The position numbers and the translations under genes were made by a program. From the NCBI GenBank assembly GCA_032719365.1, contig CM064871.1, positions 69,303,586 through 69,367,585 of the forward strand: a stretch of 64,000 nucleotides of DNA. Reading direction: 5' to 3'. Within the stretch, counting starts at the first letter, position 1. The number at the start of each line of letters is the position of its first letter. A model generated the notes under the pieces. That model searched no databases. It was not told where the DNA came from and saw only the letters and a list, made by a program, of their open reading frames with translations. This DNA comes from Prinsepia uniflora. Taxonomy: Eukaryota > Streptophyta > Magnoliopsida > Rosales > Rosaceae. Positions 50,509 to 62,496 of the stretch are shown here, in pieces.

Positions 50509-52546
50509 ATCATAGTGCAAACACCACTATAAGGTGGCACTCAAGAAGAGTGTGGGAATCTGTTTTAACAGATTTGGATTGCTTAAAGAGCAAGAAGACC
50601 AGGTGTCCTCTTCTCATTAGTCTAGAGCTAGCTTGAATTCTATTGGTTGATTGTCATCATAATAACATCATCTTTGTAACCGTTTTTTCTATGTAATCTA
50701 GGATAGAATCATTGAACAAAGGTGGGGAGTGTAATCGTGAAAGTCAGAGAGAAAGTGAAAGAAAAAGTTCAGAGAAAAAACAGTAAGAATTGCTCATAAG
50801 CAATTCATCAAACACCTTGTGTGCATAACTTTGAAAACCAATCTTCTCCCAAACAATCATCTCCATATTCATCCATGATCAATCAGAATACAATTAAAAC
50901 CTATCTAAATCTATTCCTACTTCCAATTCGTTCAGTGATCAAGGCTCAGGGTGTTACCTTCAAGCATTTCATCTCACAACTCTCACCATTGTTTCTCTTA
51001 TGTGTTATGCTGTGTATGCTATCTTCCTTGATTGATTGAGGAATCTAAAACAAAGAGAAAGAAGTTGTTAGTGCCTGGGAAAGATTAGAAAGCCAATATT
51101 TTTTAATGCGATTCATTTACAGGGAAGAATTGTCTTTCAATGGCATGGCTCTCAGGCTCAGTTGATGATGTTAATCTATGCAAAGAGATACTGAATAATG
51201 GCAAAGCTTATCCAAAAAGAGTGGTTTTCGGGTTTAAGAAGAAACTATTAAGAGATGGCCTTTTCACAACAAACCCAACTGAAAAATGGTCTAAACCAAG
51301 AAAGTTGGACACTCATGCTTTCCATGGAGAGAGCTTAAAAGTAAGCAAGTTTTTACATTCAAAATTGCAAAACAAAGAAAGACAATTATTGTAACAGCAT
51401 GATGGTAATATATTTTTTACTAGCGTATGATTCTAGATATGATAGCAAGTGCTGAGAGCCTGAGACAATGCTTGAAAGATGGAAAATTTTGGATGGAAAA
51501 GAGATTGAGGTGTTCGAAGAGTTTCGGTTGTATACTTCAGAAGTGATTTCCAGAACATCATTTGGCAGTAGCTACACGGAAGGCAAGAACATTTTTGAGA
51601 TGCTCATGAAATTAACCTTCTTATTGTTCAAAAAAATTCACGCTATCAGAGTTCCTGGCATCAGCAGATTTTTGAAAACCGGTGATGAGATAGAATCAGA
51701 GAAGCTTGAGCAAGGGATACATGACTCCATCATAGAGATTGTGGCAAAAATAGAGGAGAAAATAGCAGGAGGAGATGAAGACAGCTTTGGGAGTGATTTT
51801 CTTGGAGTGCTTCTGAAGGCTCATCATAAGAGCAATGAAAACCAGAGGATTTCAGTGGATGATTTACTTGATAAGTGCAAGGAATTTTACTTTGCTGGAG
51901 AAGAAACCTGTAATTCTTTGCTTCGATGGACAATGTTTTTTCTTGCGCTTCATACCGACTGGCAAGACAAAGCACAGGAGGATGTCATAAAAAAATTTGG
52001 AAGATAAGCTCCAAATCCAGATGGCATTGCCAAACTGAAATTAGTAAGACATTCAAAGAATTACCTAAGAAGAATGTTCCAAATCAAGCTTTCGATTTTA
52101 ATATCATTATTTTGATGCAGATAAGTATGATCATCAAAGAGTCTCTGAGGCTTTATTCCCCCAGTTGTTTCTATGGTACGAAAAGTTGAAAGGGAAGGTA
52201 GATTGGGAAATAAGCTCATTGTTCCTGGGGATCTTGAATTGTTTATCTCTGTGGTTGCAATTCACCATGATACTCAAATATGGGGAGAAGATGTGCATCT
52301 TTTCAAACCAGAGAGATTCTCATAAAAAGTTTTGAAAGCAACTAACAACAACATAGGTGCATTCTTACCATTTTCGTTGGGACCTCGAACTTGTGTGGGC
52401 TTGAATTTTGCAACCACTGAAGAAAAAATCGCACTGTCAATGATTTTCCAACGCTACAGCTTCACTCTTTCCCAAGGTTATGTCCATTTGCCTTTCCAGT
52501 ATGTGATCCTAAACATGGAGTTCAGGTAATGCTACACTCAATTTGA

Positions 52547-53375
52547 AGTTCCAAAATCCGAAATGGCCAGTTGCAGTTGATAGTATCTGAGAAACTAATT
52601 GTAATATTATCATTCAATTGTGAAACCAGCTGCTTCTCCACTTGTTGTGTTTAGTTTTCTTTTATTTTATTTTAATTTATGTGATCAAGATCCAAAAGTT
52701 TCTTTAAACAAACCTAGAAATGACTACAATTTTGGTTGGGATAGATTTCATCCAAGAAAGAACTTCCACAATCTAAATAACACCAGCTTGACAATCAACA
52801 AATAGTCAAAGAATGAACTCAAATATAGCCAACAGATAGAAACTAAATAGAGTTTTGGCTTACGGTGGTATCAAGAAACTAATAATAGGAAGGGTAATTT
52901 CCACCAAAATTTCTCCATAGCGGCCTCTTTCCCACAACAAATTACCAAAACTCTCCATCAAACTACACCCACAAAGGAGAAACTATTTCGGGAAAAAAAA
53001 CCCAAATCAAACAAAAATAACAACAAAAAGGACCTAAACATGCTTAAAATTAAAAGGCTACCTAAGCCTAGCCCTCCACCCGAGATAAAACGGCACACCC
53101 ACTAAAAAATGGCCTACACGGAGGCCACACCCACCCGTGAGAAAATGACCCACACAAAGGAGTTGCTCGCCTAGCGACCTACACAGGGGCAGTTCCGCCA
53201 CACCAATCGGATCAAACTGCCATCGCGACACCAAAAGAGCAGCAACCCCTACAAACATGCCTAGAGAAAAAAGACCAAAAACCACCAAACTTTGGCAGGA
53301 CAGAAGCCATACTAACTGGAAGGAAAGGAAAGCAGAAGGAGGGAAAGGGTAAGGGGAGAAGGCAATGGTTTGTGG
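52547..53375. other. P450 pseudogene 3' flank, no gene seen
   Basis: AT-rich then GC-richer DNA with repeated CCTACAC/GCCACACC words near 53080-53200. Nothing recognisable. Confidence 0.4.
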
Positions 53376-54337
53376 TAAGGCTGTTTATTGGTTCCAAAAA
53401 ACCGACCGAAAAATCGCACTGAAATGGAATCGAAAAAAAAATCAAATGAAAGAAAAAATCAAACCGAATATAGAAAATCAAACCAAATTGGGCTAAAAAG
53501 AGCTCGATTTTGGGTGGAATGGTGCATTTTTCCATGTATATTAAGTTATTAATGAAGAGACTTCTTCTTTGCCCTTCTTTGTTTGAAGTTCTTCATCTTT
53601 CTCAGAGCTCACACCCACCCAGCACCACACCCAAACAACTCTTCGTCCTTTTCTAGTTCAGATGCTCCCTTAATCTTCCTTAGAGCTCAGACCCAGCGCT
53701 GCACTCGGACCTCACCTCTGCCTCCCATCGCACCCATCGCACCTCACACTCTCGTTCTCTTCATCTCTACCTCTCTCCCTCTCCCCCGCAATCTCTCCAT
53801 CTCAACCTCTCTCCCATCGCTAAAAGTTGAGCCTCTCTCCCTCAATCTCTCCCTCTCCCTCGATCTCTTCGTCTCATTTGAAACCCATCCCCATCGCCTC
53901 CATCTCTCACCTCACGAACCCTCACCACATAGGCTCACCCCTCTAATTCGATCTCTCCCTCGCACAGGAAAAAATATGTTAAATTAGTGAAGAACCGAAC
54001 CAAACCAGTTCAAATAATATCCAGTTCAACTCGGAATTGAAGCTAGAACTAAACCAAGTCGAATGTAACGACCCAAAAATTTTAAAAGGGTAATTTTGGA
54101 AAATTAAAAGGCAAAAGAAGGTTTTAGCCTTATAAGGTAAAGGTTGAATTTTTTACCTGGGAACTTTTTGAACGTTTCATGAGTTCGTAGACAGGTGGTA
54201 TGCCCAAATTAGAGATCGAATGAATTCATTTCGAGGCATTTTGGTAATTTTGGTACTTTAGTCATTTCACAAGAGGGATATTTTGTGATAATGGCAAGTG
54301 TCTAGAATTTTCCCTCTTTTTCTTCCACCGACATACT

Positions 54338-54407
<70 letters not shown>

Positions 54408-54957
54408 CGCACGCGTTTGTGTGTATTTAGTGTGTGCGTAGGTGTTCGATGGAGTGGAACCGAAAAGGAAAATAGAGCAAGAAGGAAAGAAACAACCAGG
54501 GAGAGAGGGAAAGAAGAACAAGAAGAAAAAGAGAGGGAGGAGGAAAGGAGAACCAGAAGGAAATTGGAGAGGTGGAGACACCCCAGACCCGATAGCCAAG
54601 AACAAACCCGTGAAACTCAAATCTTGGTATGTGGATCCTCAAGTTGTTTGAAGCTTCCTAGCGTCTAGACAAAGGTTTCTAGGGTGTTGTTCATTCCCTA
54701 AGATCAGTATGAGCCAGGAAAGATGGAGTTTGGGATACGATGAGGCCATAGGAATGGTTGGAGAACCATGGCCGAAACTTTGAAGGATAAAGGAAAATTT
54801 CGGTTTTTTGTATTATTTATCAGACGAGAGCATGATCGGATGTACGTAGTTATCAAAGGGTCTTTAGGAACAGGCTCTATCACCGAAACTTGTTCTCCAA
54901 CCGATTCGGTTTCGATCTTGTAAAAAAACTGAACCAAAAAATTGGTTAACAGCCCTA
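53376..54957. mobile_element. hAT-like element (TAGGGCTGTT ends) with nested mini-LTR
   Basis: The left end reads TAAGGCTGTTTATTGGTTC, the right end inverted reads TAGGGCTGTTAACCAATTT. Flanks GTTTGTGG (53368-53375) and GTCCGTGG (54958-54965) match at 6 of 8. Internal AACCGAACC/GGTTCGGTTT-type words near both ends suggest subterminal repeats. The middle holds a CT-rich stretch (53580-53960) and an inserted LTR. No transposase. Confidence 0.65.
54064..54882 (+). mobile_element. Short gypsy-family LTR nested in the hAT-like element
   Basis: Starts TGTAACGACCCAAAAA and carries the early-LTR words CATGAGTTCGTAGACAGGTGG. The late words are CAGACGAGAGCATGATCGG, and it ends CTCTATCA. Flanks TCGAA (54059-54063) and CCGAA (54883-54887) match at 4 of 5. 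At 819 bp it is a deleted copy. It contains a GT tract (54342-54400) running into a GC run. Confidence 0.5.
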
Positions 54958-55430
54958 GTCCGTGGGGGCAGAGGTTCAGTTTAGATCTACCACCAAGAGG
55001 TGAAGATCAAAAGAAAAAATTCCACCCCTCATCCAGGGCTGGTTGGGTGTTTGGGAGTTTACAGAGAAACGAGAGCAAATTGTAGAGAGAGAAAGAGGAG
55101 ACTAAACCCTGCTGTCTTGCTTTTATTTTGGTGTTTGACAATTGGCAGCTAGCATTTCTGAATAATCCAAAGTTTTCTCCTTAAGGGGAAATGAAAAAAC
55201 AACTATGCACCGAGAATCTACTGATGGACGGCACACAATTACAGTATCTACCTTGGGTTATATTTTTTGGGAAAAAATCTGAAGGTTACATAAAGCAATA
55301 ATAGACATCTCAACTAGGACTGGACAAGTGAGAGGGAAAAATTCGGTCCAAACTGAAAACCATCCTAAACTAATCGAGTTAGTTTAGATTTATTAACTGA
55401 ACCAAGGTGGTTAAGTAAATAAATAAATAT
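54958..55430. other. No gene seen
   Basis: Non-coding DNA with an AACTGAACCAAGGTGG word at 55396 and an A/T-rich end leading into the copia LTR. Confidence 0.35.
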
Positions 55431-55959
55431 TGTTATATATATATATATTAAACTTTATGTCTATTTCTATGTAAAGGAGTTTTTGTCCATGTATTGTAAC
55501 CTAACCCTACTCCTATATATAGAGGGTTTAACTGAATGAATTGATAACTCTATTGTGTTCACAGCACGTTATCAGCACGACTCTAACCTGTTGAGAAAAT
55601 CCCTAATTCTCATTTCCCCAAAATTTCTCTCTGCCCACCATCTACTTACCACCATCATTCCTTTTTCCCTCAAATTGTCGCAGCCAGGGGATATCCATTC
55701 CCAAATCCATACATCTCTTCTCAACCAAGCTTCTTTTAATTTCATCCCAATGTTCATTTTGAGCACTTATATCAAAGTCCTCCACTTTATAACTCATTTC
55801 GGTGACTAAGAGTGAGACGACGACTGCTGCGGAAGAGAGGCTGAGAGACAACGGCTGTTGGAGGGTGAAAGACCAACTTAGAAAACTGGATTGGACAAGA
55901 GATGACGGCTGGTGGGAGAGACGACGATATGCTAGATCTTCATTCTTCATTGCACGGCC

Positions 55960-56373
55960 ATGACCATCGTAGAGAGACGACGCGAACCGCAAACCCAGAG
56001 GTTTGTTCGATGCTCAATTGGAGGTCCAGCAAGTCATCTTCTCCTTGCTGTTAACATAGAGAAAGAGCAGAGGCGAAGAGCTCTCAACGATGAAGACTTG
56101 CAATATATATCTTCACTGAAAGACATGAAAATTCTGCAGAGAACTCCAATCATGGTGCTTCACAGTCGAGGTCTGGTAGAACGTGAAAAGATTACTCACT
56201 GGATGAAAATCGAGAGGATTTGTGGAAGTTCTCAGTATTTTCTTTTGCATTTGTGCACCCAGGCCGGGACGTATATTAAGGAATTTGCCCATGGGGATCT
56301 TGGACGCACTCAACCTAGTATTGGATCAATTCTTAGCTGTAGAGCAAAGATATTGTAGCTTTATGTAACTGAT
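55960..56373 (+). pseudogene. PUS10: Fragment of host tRNA pseudouridine synthase Pus10 gene
   Basis: The frame from 55960 to 56358 reads, from about 56080, ALNDEDLQYISSLKDMKI, then QRTPIMVLHSR, LVEREKITHWMKIE, GSSQYFLLHLCTQAGTYIKE and GDLGRTQPSIGSIL, matching the C-terminal catalytic part of plant Pus10, which converts uridine to pseudouridine in tRNA. The matching stretch is continuous over about 95 codons with no intron seen. A TAG at 56356 stands where Gln is expected before L-VTD. The first ~40 codons (from 55960) are not recognised as Pus10. It lies between a copia LTR and its gag, so it is captured DNA, not a gene. Confidence 0.78.
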
Positions 56374-56485
56374 GGTACATGGACATATAAGATTCCTTCG
56401 TTGGACACCATACCAAAACAGTTCAATGTTGAAATACTCAACAGCGGGCATCACAAACATCACGTTCTCTCTCCAAAGAAGATAA
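56368..56485 (+). pseudogene. Fragment of host molybdenum-cofactor aldehyde oxidase gene
   Basis: In the same frame as the Pus10 piece, after the TAG, the sequence reads TDGTWTYKIPSLDTIPKQFN then VEILNSGHHKHHVLS. This is the conserved block near the C-terminus of plant aldehyde oxidases (AAO family, close to xanthine dehydrogenase), just before the SSKASGEPP motif, which is missing here. The join with Pus10 falls at a shared GTAACTGATG-like stretch. Only about 37 codons. The protein would oxidise aldehydes, but this fragment cannot function. Confidence 0.72.
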
Positions 56486-56499
56486 GTCCTTAATCCTTA

Positions 56500-57720
56500 A
56501 TTTTCTTATTTATCCTATTATTTAATGTCTTATTTTTTAGACTTTCATTTGAGTTATTATTAGATTATATTATCATCATCACTACAGTCGTAAAACCTAG
56601 AGACCATATGTGGGCCAAATGCAACCTTGAAGCTAAATACATGCGCACACAACACTTTAAATAAATAAATGAATCAAAAGCATCAATTCATTCATTGAGT
56701 ATGCAACGTGCACTTGATAATTTAATGTTTTATTTATGAATGAGTCTTATCATATGAATATATGTGGCCTACCACACTGGCACACCACCCATTGCCACTC
56801 TTTTGTATGAATTAATAATTGTTTGATGATGGATGACATGATGATATGATGGCATGAAGATTAGATGCTATGATATTAACATATGATGCCACATGATTTG
56901 GTATATGTGATGTATATGATTATGATGATGGTATGACGATAATGAAATAAATATATGATACATACATGATAATGGTATGAAATAATATAATGCTATGATC
57001 ATATTGATGTTGATGTTGATATTAACATGAATTAATTATTATTCAATTATTTAATTGATGTTATGATCATGGCATGATAATCATATAATACATACAATGA
57101 TATGTTGGTAATATGTGATAATGGTACATGTGATATGATTATGAAATGATATGAGATGAATATGATGATGATAATGTTATGATATAACAATATATGAATA
57201 TGACGTTATACCTATGATACTAATACGAGATAATCATGAAATACGATGAGCACATAATGCTATGATATATAATGATAAACACATGATGGTTGATATATAC
57301 ACGTATGACAATAATGATATAGTATATGGTGAATTCATGATGTTATGATGTATGATAATAATAAGAGATGACGACGACAATATATATGATACATGTATGA
57401 TGATGAATACCTGATGCTACTATGTATATATGGTGGGATATGTTGATTATGATATGTTGATATACATATAATATGTTAATGCTATACCATTTGATTTTGA
57501 ATAATGATGCTGATTATTTTTGGATGATGATGGTAATTCATAGATTGATGATAAATCATGTGGATTATTTGTGTGAATAATATATGATCATGGATGCATG
57601 ATGATGATGATGTTAAGCAAGATTTTGGTGCAATAACCAAACGAGTGTGATCGTGATAATTTTGACACCTATGAGATGTAATGATCATGATGATGTTAAT
57701 GTGGAATTTGTATATTCACA
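56500..57720. repeat. ATGATR low-complexity leader region
   Basis: Above all 56800-57720, made of degenerate ATGAT/GATAT/TATGATG words with few C residues on the plus strand. No gene. Long one-strand composition bias rather than an exact tandem repeat. Confidence 0.7.
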
Positions 57721-57799
57721 CCAAGACATTATTTGCCCAAAGAGACCAGAAGGCCACGTGTACTTATAATGCATCACAATTTATTATTATACGCTCAAC

Positions 57800-59086
57800 A
57801 CCAGAAGTATTCGTTTATATATATCACACCATATAATGTTAGAAGCATTCATTTAAATTATTCTTAAATGTTATTTAATATTTATTTTAGCAAATGTATG
57901 TGTTTAAATGAACCAGATGTTCATCAATGAACTAGAGATTTCATAAACTAACCAATACCAGTAATTCATACTAATCACCGAATCTATAATTTCGGCAATT
58001 TCATGAAAAAAAAGGGAACCTGAAGTTTCCTTCATAAATTCAACAAATATCATCAAACCAGTAGCTTTTATATGTTTACAATCTAATTTATCATACCATT
58101 TGTTAGAACCGGAAGTTCTTCTTTGTTGCTTATGGATAAGTTTTCTCAAAGCATTAAATGCAATGATTTGTCCCCTATATAGACTCTAGAAGAGCAGTTT
58201 AACCATTATAAGAACAATTTCTTGCCTGAAGCAAGACATGAATGACCCATCATCCATTCTAATGATTTCAAATCCATGTATAAATATCATTTGGAACATG
58301 TAGTTTTTCGCTCGAATATGATTTAATTCAATTTAAGCACTTATCCTTATGCATGTGATCCATTGAATTAAATCTATAAACGTGTATATTTTGTGGGGAC
58401 GTTTATTGTCTGGCTGACAAAATTATACTCCAAGAGATATGACAAAAGAACGTTATAGAATGGTATTGCATTACCATCAATAGGATTTTTTTTATTCTCT
58501 AAGTTCCAGAAGAACATTGTAAAGATTTACGGATATTCGAGCTAACAGTTATCACATTGAAACCACTAATGACAAGAAAGTGAAATATCTTTGCATAACC
58601 TCCAATCCATATGACCAGAAGCATACACTGGAGAAACTAGCCAGAAGCTAGCTAAAAGTTAGCCAGAAGCTAACTAGTACAAGCAATTGCTCATTATGAC
58701 ATGGCCGGTTGAGACACCTAGGTCAGAGTAATGATGCGCCGTATCCTCAATATATTGCATGGGCATCCTCTTACTCATAGACACCTTTGTGTTTAATGGG
58801 ACATTATGCCAAGTTTGCGCGTTAGTAGAAACCAAATATTAGACTATTATATGCAAAGATGAGTTAAGAATCCACCCTTTTCTTAGACATTATGTCAGGT
58901 TGAGATACCGACAAAGTGGTCACATGCTACACTTTTGTCCACACGCATACTGCGTTTGCTAAACTCTTAGCCCAAATCATTACATTGAGGGCCACACCAC
59001 CCGGATTCTCTTATATAGTCTATAAGACTGGATAATACCGGACAGTTTACATCAACATACTTCGATGACTATTCCATGCCCCTTAG
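57800..59086 (+). pseudogene. Copia F leader end, gag and pol remnant
   Basis: 57800-58160 matches the copia D leader at 23272-23480 (ACCTGAAGTTTCCTTCATAA, GTTGCTTRTGGAT). 58195-58270 carries the LPEARH gag motif seen in copia D. 58790-59086 matches the post-gag/integrase region of copia D (ACATTATGCCAAGTTTGC, ATATGCAAAGATGAGT). The gag-to-integrase interval is shorter than in copia D, so an internal deletion is likely. Stops throughout. Confidence 0.65.
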
Positions 59087-61194
59087 TGTAACGACCCGTC
59101 CCGAATTCCGGGATTAGATTAGTCACTAATCTCGTTTAGTGAGGTTGAACGGTGCTTAGTAGGGCGGAATCGGACAAATTGTGCAAAATGACCGTTTTGC
59201 CCCTAGTCGTGGGCAAAATGTTGACTTTTTGATCGGGCGGTCAAATGGACTTTGACCGATGACCGTGACGTATTTCGGGACGTCACGAGTTCATAGACAG
59301 GTGGCACGTTCGATTTCGACATTCGTAGAGAAAGTTATGATGTTCGGAAGTTGAGGGGTATTTTGGTAATTTGGCATGTTTGGGGCCAAATGTTGACTTT
59401 TTGACCGGGAGGTCCGATGGACGAGGGCCAAGGACCGTTACGTAGGTATCGTCGATACGAATCCAACGACAGGCGGCATACCGAAATCGGAAATTCGACG
59501 ACGAAGTTATGGTCACGGACGTAATCGCGATTAACCGAGACTCGGAATAAAATAATAATATTAAAATAGGTGAATAGTAATGGACGAATCTGGACCCTTG
59601 ATGAGTGACACATGTCATCATCCCCTTCATTCCCTAAATCAGGGATCTTTGCTGGCCATTTGGGTTAATTAATCATTTTCTCTCCTCAAATCCTCACCCA
59701 TCCATTCAAACCACAGATTGAATCCCAGCCCTTGATCTCATCTTCCTTTATTTCTTAAACCCTCATAACACATTCCTCTCATTTTCATTCTCCCTCAAAA
59801 CCGTGAGCACGGTTTCCTTCCTTGATCATGCACATCACCACCTCACAGCCCAGCCTCACACACCAGACACCTCCAGACAGACCCTAGCCACCACCAGACG
59901 ACGGCCACCACCTCACGGCCGCCCTGCACGGCCGGGAAACCCCCAGACCCGAGAGGAACCCGATCGGCCCAAAACACCCAAACGTCCAAACCACCTCACC
60001 AATGTCCTCTGTGTTGGTGTGTGTGAGAGTTTAGCTGCACGGTGAGGCTTGAGAGATGACGGGAGACGACGGGAGACGGCGAGGTTGGCGGCGGAGAGGA
60101 AAACAGGGGAGGTCCGAAACTCAGAAACTGGAAGTCGTTGTGGGCTGGTTTTGATCGTTTTAAATGGATGTAGGATGTTCCTGGAGTCGAACTGGGCATG
60201 CTGGTGGCCACGGCGGTAGCCACGGCGGCGAGGTAAGCCTCGAACCCGTGAGTTCGTTTCGGGTATAAAAATGGCATCCTGAGTTTTACGATGTGCTAAT
60301 CAATCTAGTGGCCAGGTTGTTGATCTTGGGGATGAAACGAGTTGGTAGGGACCGTTTTCGAGGAGAATGGTGGTCGGAACTGGGAGCAGTCGACGGTGGA
60401 GTTTTGGTCGTGAGCTTCTCGATCGAGGAGGTACAATCTAGACGTGTTTTCTAGTTTTTAATTCCACAGAACCCTTAGTTTAACTTGGACGATCTTGTAG
60501 AACAAACAGAACTCAAAATGGTCGAGGAATGGCGGAGAACCAGTCGGGTTGGGCCGCGGGTCACGGTGACCCGTTTATCAGAGAAACGGGTTAAACGGTG
60601 ACACTGTTCACAGCGCGTGGGTTTCACGCGCAGCCACTCACGGCGGCGCGTGACGGCGCATGGACACGAATCTCGAGGTGAGGTCAACATGACTTCTGTC
60701 CTATTTAATGTAACGGACATTTTGGAATTGGTTTCGTGTCGATCGGACACCGTCTCGATAGTATTCGGGATGTCCGAAGGTTTTAAATCAAATTTAAAAA
60801 TAGTTAAAAATTCGGGAAAATTACGGGACTTTGATAGGATGTTAATGATGAGGTTAGTGACCCTTTAATGTGTTTTGGACAGGATTGGGAGTCCCAGTGA
60901 TAGTGGTGAGGCCCGGGAGGGCCGATGGCACGCGTATCGAGGCATACCATTAAAACGGTCTGTGAGTGGACTTTGGTTTTATAAATTCTATGCATGCTTA
61001 AATGTTTTATATGGATTATGGTTGTGATTGTATGATGTTGATTTGGTTGTTGGTAAATTGTACGGTTTCACGTATTTCGAGGCGATTTACGTGCTTGCAC
61101 GTAAATCAAGGTTTTCCGGTTTTACATGGATTTTCCATATTTATGACTTGGATATAATATGATGAAATGGTTTTGAAATTGGGAATATGAACTC

Positions 61195-61538
61195 GGGCTT
61201 GAGGCCCAATTATGTTGGAAATTTCGGACTTGGAGTCCATTTGAGAATCGGGCTGGGGGCCCAGTTGGTTAATGAAATCGGGCCAGGGGCCCAGTTGGTA
61301 TGAAATCGGGCTGAGACCCATTTGAGTTATGTTATCGGGCCAGGGGCCCAGTTGATTTATGAATTCGGGCCATGGGCCCAGTGGGTTAATAAAGTCGGGT
61401 TGCGGGCCCAGTTGGTTTACAAATCGGGTCGTGGGCCCAGTGGTTCATAAAATCTGGCATGAGGCCCAGTTGGATTATAAATGTGATTTCGGGTCAGGGA
61501 CCCTATGATTAATAATTGTGATTTTGGGTCAGGGACCC
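61195..61538. repeat. Covarying dyad array (GGGCC/GGGTC/GGACT arms) in LTR F
   Basis: Units roughly every 30-40 bp: GGGC-TTGAG-GCCC (61195), GGACT-TGG-AGTCC (61226), GGGCC-AGG-GGCCC (61280 and 61337), GGGCC-ATG-GGCCC (61367), GGGTC-AGG-GACCC (61491 and 61526). Linkers read CAGTTGG-TTWATGAAATC. Arms vary between units while staying mutually complementary. Confidence 0.85.
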
Positions 61539-61766
61539 TAAATGGAATTACATGGTTTTATGGAAATTTCGGGCAGGGCCCATTGTAATGATGTGATAAA
61601 AGGATTTAAAAAAACTGTTTTCCATATACCATCTGGACACAAGGATATATGATGGTCTCCTCCAGATTTCTGGGACACTGGGGAAGTCACGGTGCATTGC
61701 CTGCGAGGGGTCATTATACGGAGCAGCTGGACCGTATGATGACTCAGGAGCAGGATTGCTATGATT

Positions 61767-61904
61767 GACGTCAGGGACGTCAGACATCAAGGATGTCAGA
61801 TATATGGACCCGGAGAGACCCCGGGCAGCACGCGTAGCTTATGAAACCGTGAGATATGACGTCAGGGACGTCTAGCATCTGGGACGCTAAGCATCTGGGA
61901 TGCT
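61767..61904. repeat. Covarying dyad array (GACGTC/GACATC/AGCATC arms) in LTR F
   Basis: Units: GACGTC-AGG-GACGTC (61767), GACATC-AAG-GATGTC (61783), GACGTC-AGG-GACGTC (61858), AGCATC-TGG-GACGCT with one mismatch (61874), AGCATC-TGG-GATGCT (61890). Same set as in the inner LTR at 9186-9344. Confidence 0.87.
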
Positions 61905-62496
61905 GGTGATGGTAATGGTAAAATATGGATTAATGGATCTATGGAATGGCTTTTCGGTTGGATATGTGTTATGTGGTAAAAATGGATTATTGGTTATGAA
62001 ATGGTATGTCGGGTCGGGGACCCTAAATGGTTTTGGATTTTTGGATTTATATTTATGGCTTTGGGCGGAGGCCCACATGGTTGTTTATGTATGGTTGTGG
62101 TATTCCACTGTTTTGGGCTGAGTTCCCACACTTGGTTTTTGGTTAACGGTTTTTGGGCTAAGGCCCTAATGGCTCGGTTGAGCAAACGTTTTGGTTACTG
62201 GTTTTCGTGGCATGCATACGTTTTTATTGGAGGGCATAAATGTCTTATAAATGCATTTGATAAACTTATTGGTTTTTTCCACTCACAGCTTTTGGTTTTA
62301 ATGCCCTTCAAGTTGATTACGGATGCGATTGCAGCAGAGACTGGGACATTGCACACCTCCTCCATCGGTCCTTGCGCACTCTGGATGCCCCGGTTGGGCA
62401 GTGGCTCTTGGTTATCCCTTGTCTGACACTCCTTGTTGGACGGGAGCAGGGCACATTCCACGGTAATCCCAGGGGGGGTTGGGATGGGTCCTGTCA

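Larger units (their letters stand above)
59087..62496 (+). mobile_element. Gypsy-family solo LTR (copy F), 3410 bp
   Basis: Starts TGTAACGACCCGTCCCG and ends GGGATGGGTCCTGTCA. Flanks CTTAG (59082-59086) and CTTGG (62497-62501) form a TSD with one mismatch; copia D reads CCTTGGGATT at the uninterrupted site, showing that the left copy mutated. The richest copy for dyad arrays (61195-61538, 61767-61904, 62011-62023). ORFs in its GC-rich part (59803-60045) show no family resemblance. Confidence 0.9.

Noticed and set aside
54342..54620. Arg/Lys/Glu-rich ORFs near the GT tract
   Set aside because: Purine-rich low-complexity DNA inside the mini-LTR; no domain.
59803..60045. His/Pro/Arg-rich ORF in LTR F (and the similar ORF at 48296-48660 in LTR E)
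   Set aside because: It lies in a GC-rich non-coding LTR part with no domain; other copies do not keep the frame.
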